From positions 1 to 6,373 of the forward strand of contig JBKQLU010000071.1 in NCBI GenBank assembly GCA_052326585.1: a stretch of 6,373 nucleotides of DNA. Direction: 5' to 3'. Every line of letters begins with the position of its first letter. Position 1 is the first letter of the stretch. Origin of the DNA: JAPLJC01 sp052326585. Its GTDB lineage: Bacteria; Desulfobacterota; Desulfobaccia; Desulfobaccales; 0-14-0-80-60-11. This document shows positions 5,258 through 6,373 of this stretch, in pieces. Made by a program: the position numbers and the translations under genes. The notes beneath the pieces were generated by a model that was given only the letters and a program-made list of their open reading frames with translations, ran no database searches and had not been told where the DNA came from.

Positions 5258-6373
5258 TATTTTTCATTCTTTGCCAAGATATCATACAATTGCGTTGTTA
5301 CGCTAATTTCTCGTCCAGGTTCAGAATCCTTTACAAGTAAATATCTAGAGTCACCGGCTGGCTTGTGAAAGACTGTTTTAATATGTTCTGGACGAGCTTG
5401 CATAACATCATTAATCTTTTGGCGGACAGCACTCGAATCCTTGGTCCTGTTAAATATGAGAAGGGCACATTTGGAGTCACGCCATGTAAGATATCCCAAA
5501 AGTTGATCAATAGCCTCATTGAAAGCTTTAGGTCCATGCCAAAATTTACATTCAGCAATAAATACATTTTTATTTTCAACTCGAATCAATATATCGGTTT
5601 TGCCTGATGCATTAAAGGTTTCCCCAGTGGCACTTCCTTCATAATGACCATTCAATTGAATAAGAAAGTGGTCTCTAATCGCTTCTTCGTCAAGAGAAGC
5701 GAAAGAAGACGGATTACGTTCAATGACAAGAGACATACTTCTCAATATTTCCAGTATGTGCTGATATTCTTTCTCGTCAAGGATTGGTTCAGGTTCATAT
5801 TTTCCTGTCGCAACAGACGGAGGCCTTGCTGGTTGCTCCCGCCGTTTTGCCGGAATTACGAAGGTGGGTTGAGTATCTCTCCTTTTCATTGGGATTCCCA
5901 AAGCGGCGACGGCACCTATTGCAGAATTTGCCAGTATTCTTTTTTGTTCTAGAGCTTTTCTGATTTCAATTTGTGATGAATCATTATAACTATCTACCTC
6001 TCGCTTAATGTTACCAACACAGTCTATAAGCGCATTTATATAACCTCCGATATCAGACCGAAGCTTATCTGGATTAGCAGAATCATCTGGAAAGTTAACG
6101 CTGAATACTATATCATTTCCACTAATTTCTATGTCAGGAAAACCACTCAACCTCATAATAGATGGTCTAATTCTCCAAAGAGTCTGATCGCCTTCAAAAG
6201 GAATCGCGATATCAATTTTTGTTCCTTTTATAAAGGCTCTCTCACCAAATAAAAAACCTCTTCTGATATCGTTGCTTACGTCAATTTGAATAATATTTTG
6301 ATTTTTGATATAATAATCATTTGAATGAAGAACTAATGGATTTATAAATGCTTCCTCTATATAATATTTTTCT
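5257..6373 (-). CDS. PD-(D/E)XK nuclease-like protein, 5' end outside the window
   Basis: The reading frame is open from the stop at 5257-5259 to the right edge (371 visible residues). The first ATG in the window (6154-6156) is internal, because 72 protein-like codons precede it (for example GFLFGERAFIKGTKIDIAIPF). Numbered from that ATG, residues 36-110 are a helical region ending in LGIPMKRRDTQPTFVIPAKRR, then a linker. Residues about 127-240 form a restriction-endonuclease-like domain: E157/E158, then GKTDILI with D188, AECK with E202 and K204, and QLLGY (Q218, Y222). This is the D-x13-ExK plus QxxxY pattern of Mrr/RecB-like nucleases, with all catalytic residues present. A DNA (or RNA) nuclease activity is inferred, perhaps in defence; the exact family and biological role are not recognised. 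Codons are A/T-rich (AAT, ATT, TTT, AGA), unlike the neighbours, suggesting horizontal transfer. Its stop lies 11 bp before the longest holB form. Confidence 0.85.
   Translation of the reverse strand, partial: EKYYIEEAFINPLVLHSNDYYIKNQNIIQIDVSNDIRRGFLFGERAFIKGTKIDIAIPFEGDQTLWRIRPSIMRLSGFPDIEISGNDIVFSVNFPDDSANPDKLRSDIGGYINALIDCVGNIKREVDSYNDSSQIEIRKALEQKRILANSAIGAVAALGIPMKRRDTQPTFVIPAKRREQPARPPSVATGKYEPEPILDEKEYQHILEILRSMSLVIERNPSSFASLDEEAIRDHFLIQLNGHYEGSATGETFNASGKTDILIRVENKNVFIAECKFWHGPKAFNEAIDQLLGYLTWRDSKCALLIFNRTKDSSAVRQKINDVMQARPEHIKTVFHKPAGDSRYLLVKDSEPGREISVTTQLYDILAKNEK

Noticed and set aside
4721..5368. 215-residue plus-strand frame opposite the holB 5' half
   Set aside because: It is antisense to holB and the end of the nuclease gene, crosses the composition boundary and has no domain.
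6154..6156. ATG as start of the nuclease-like gene
   Set aside because: The frame upstream is open to the window edge and reads as convincing protein, so this Met is internal.
1..6373. CRISPR array or insertion sequence
   Set aside because: No regularly spaced direct repeats and no transposase or long terminal inverted repeats are visible.

Overview
The window looks like a bacterial chromosome fragment with two very different base compositions. Roughly positions 540-5240 are G+C-rich, with codons ending mostly in G or C. From about 5225 to the right edge the DNA is clearly A+T-rich. The gene set (a holB-ricT pair, a YihY/BrkB membrane protein, a conserved hypothetical, and HicBA beside an rRNA operon) would fit a sulfate-reducer-like Desulfobacterota (old Deltaproteobacteria) genome. 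That placement is an impression from protein style, not a search result.

Layout, plus strand: the window opens in the last ~200 nt of 23S rRNA, followed by a ~120 bp spacer without a tRNA, a complete 5S rRNA and a strong intrinsic terminator (rRNA operon end). Just past it lies a two-gene type II toxin-antitoxin cassette, hicB then hicA, sharing an ATGA overlap. A short convergent intergenic region follows, carrying a double-hairpin palindromic repeat. Part of that repeat also occurs in the 23S-5S spacer.

Layout, minus strand, in reading order from the right edge: a gene cut by the window edge, encoding a PD-(D/E)XK nuclease-like protein in A+T-rich DNA; holB (DNA polymerase III delta-prime subunit); ricT (PSP1-domain, cysteine-rich, YaaT-like), which overlaps the end of holB; a 227-residue protein of unknown function; and a YihY/BrkB-family inner-membrane protein with a TTG start.

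The holB-ricT pair is the conserved housekeeping core, the same neighbour pair as in Bacillus. Upstream of it, where other genomes commonly have tmk, this genome has the compositionally foreign nuclease gene. The change in composition and an 18-bp palindrome fall exactly on the nuclease/holB junction. The nuclease gene is the best candidate for something poorly described, possibly the edge of an acquired (defence-type) island extending outside the window. Its function cannot be settled from this window.
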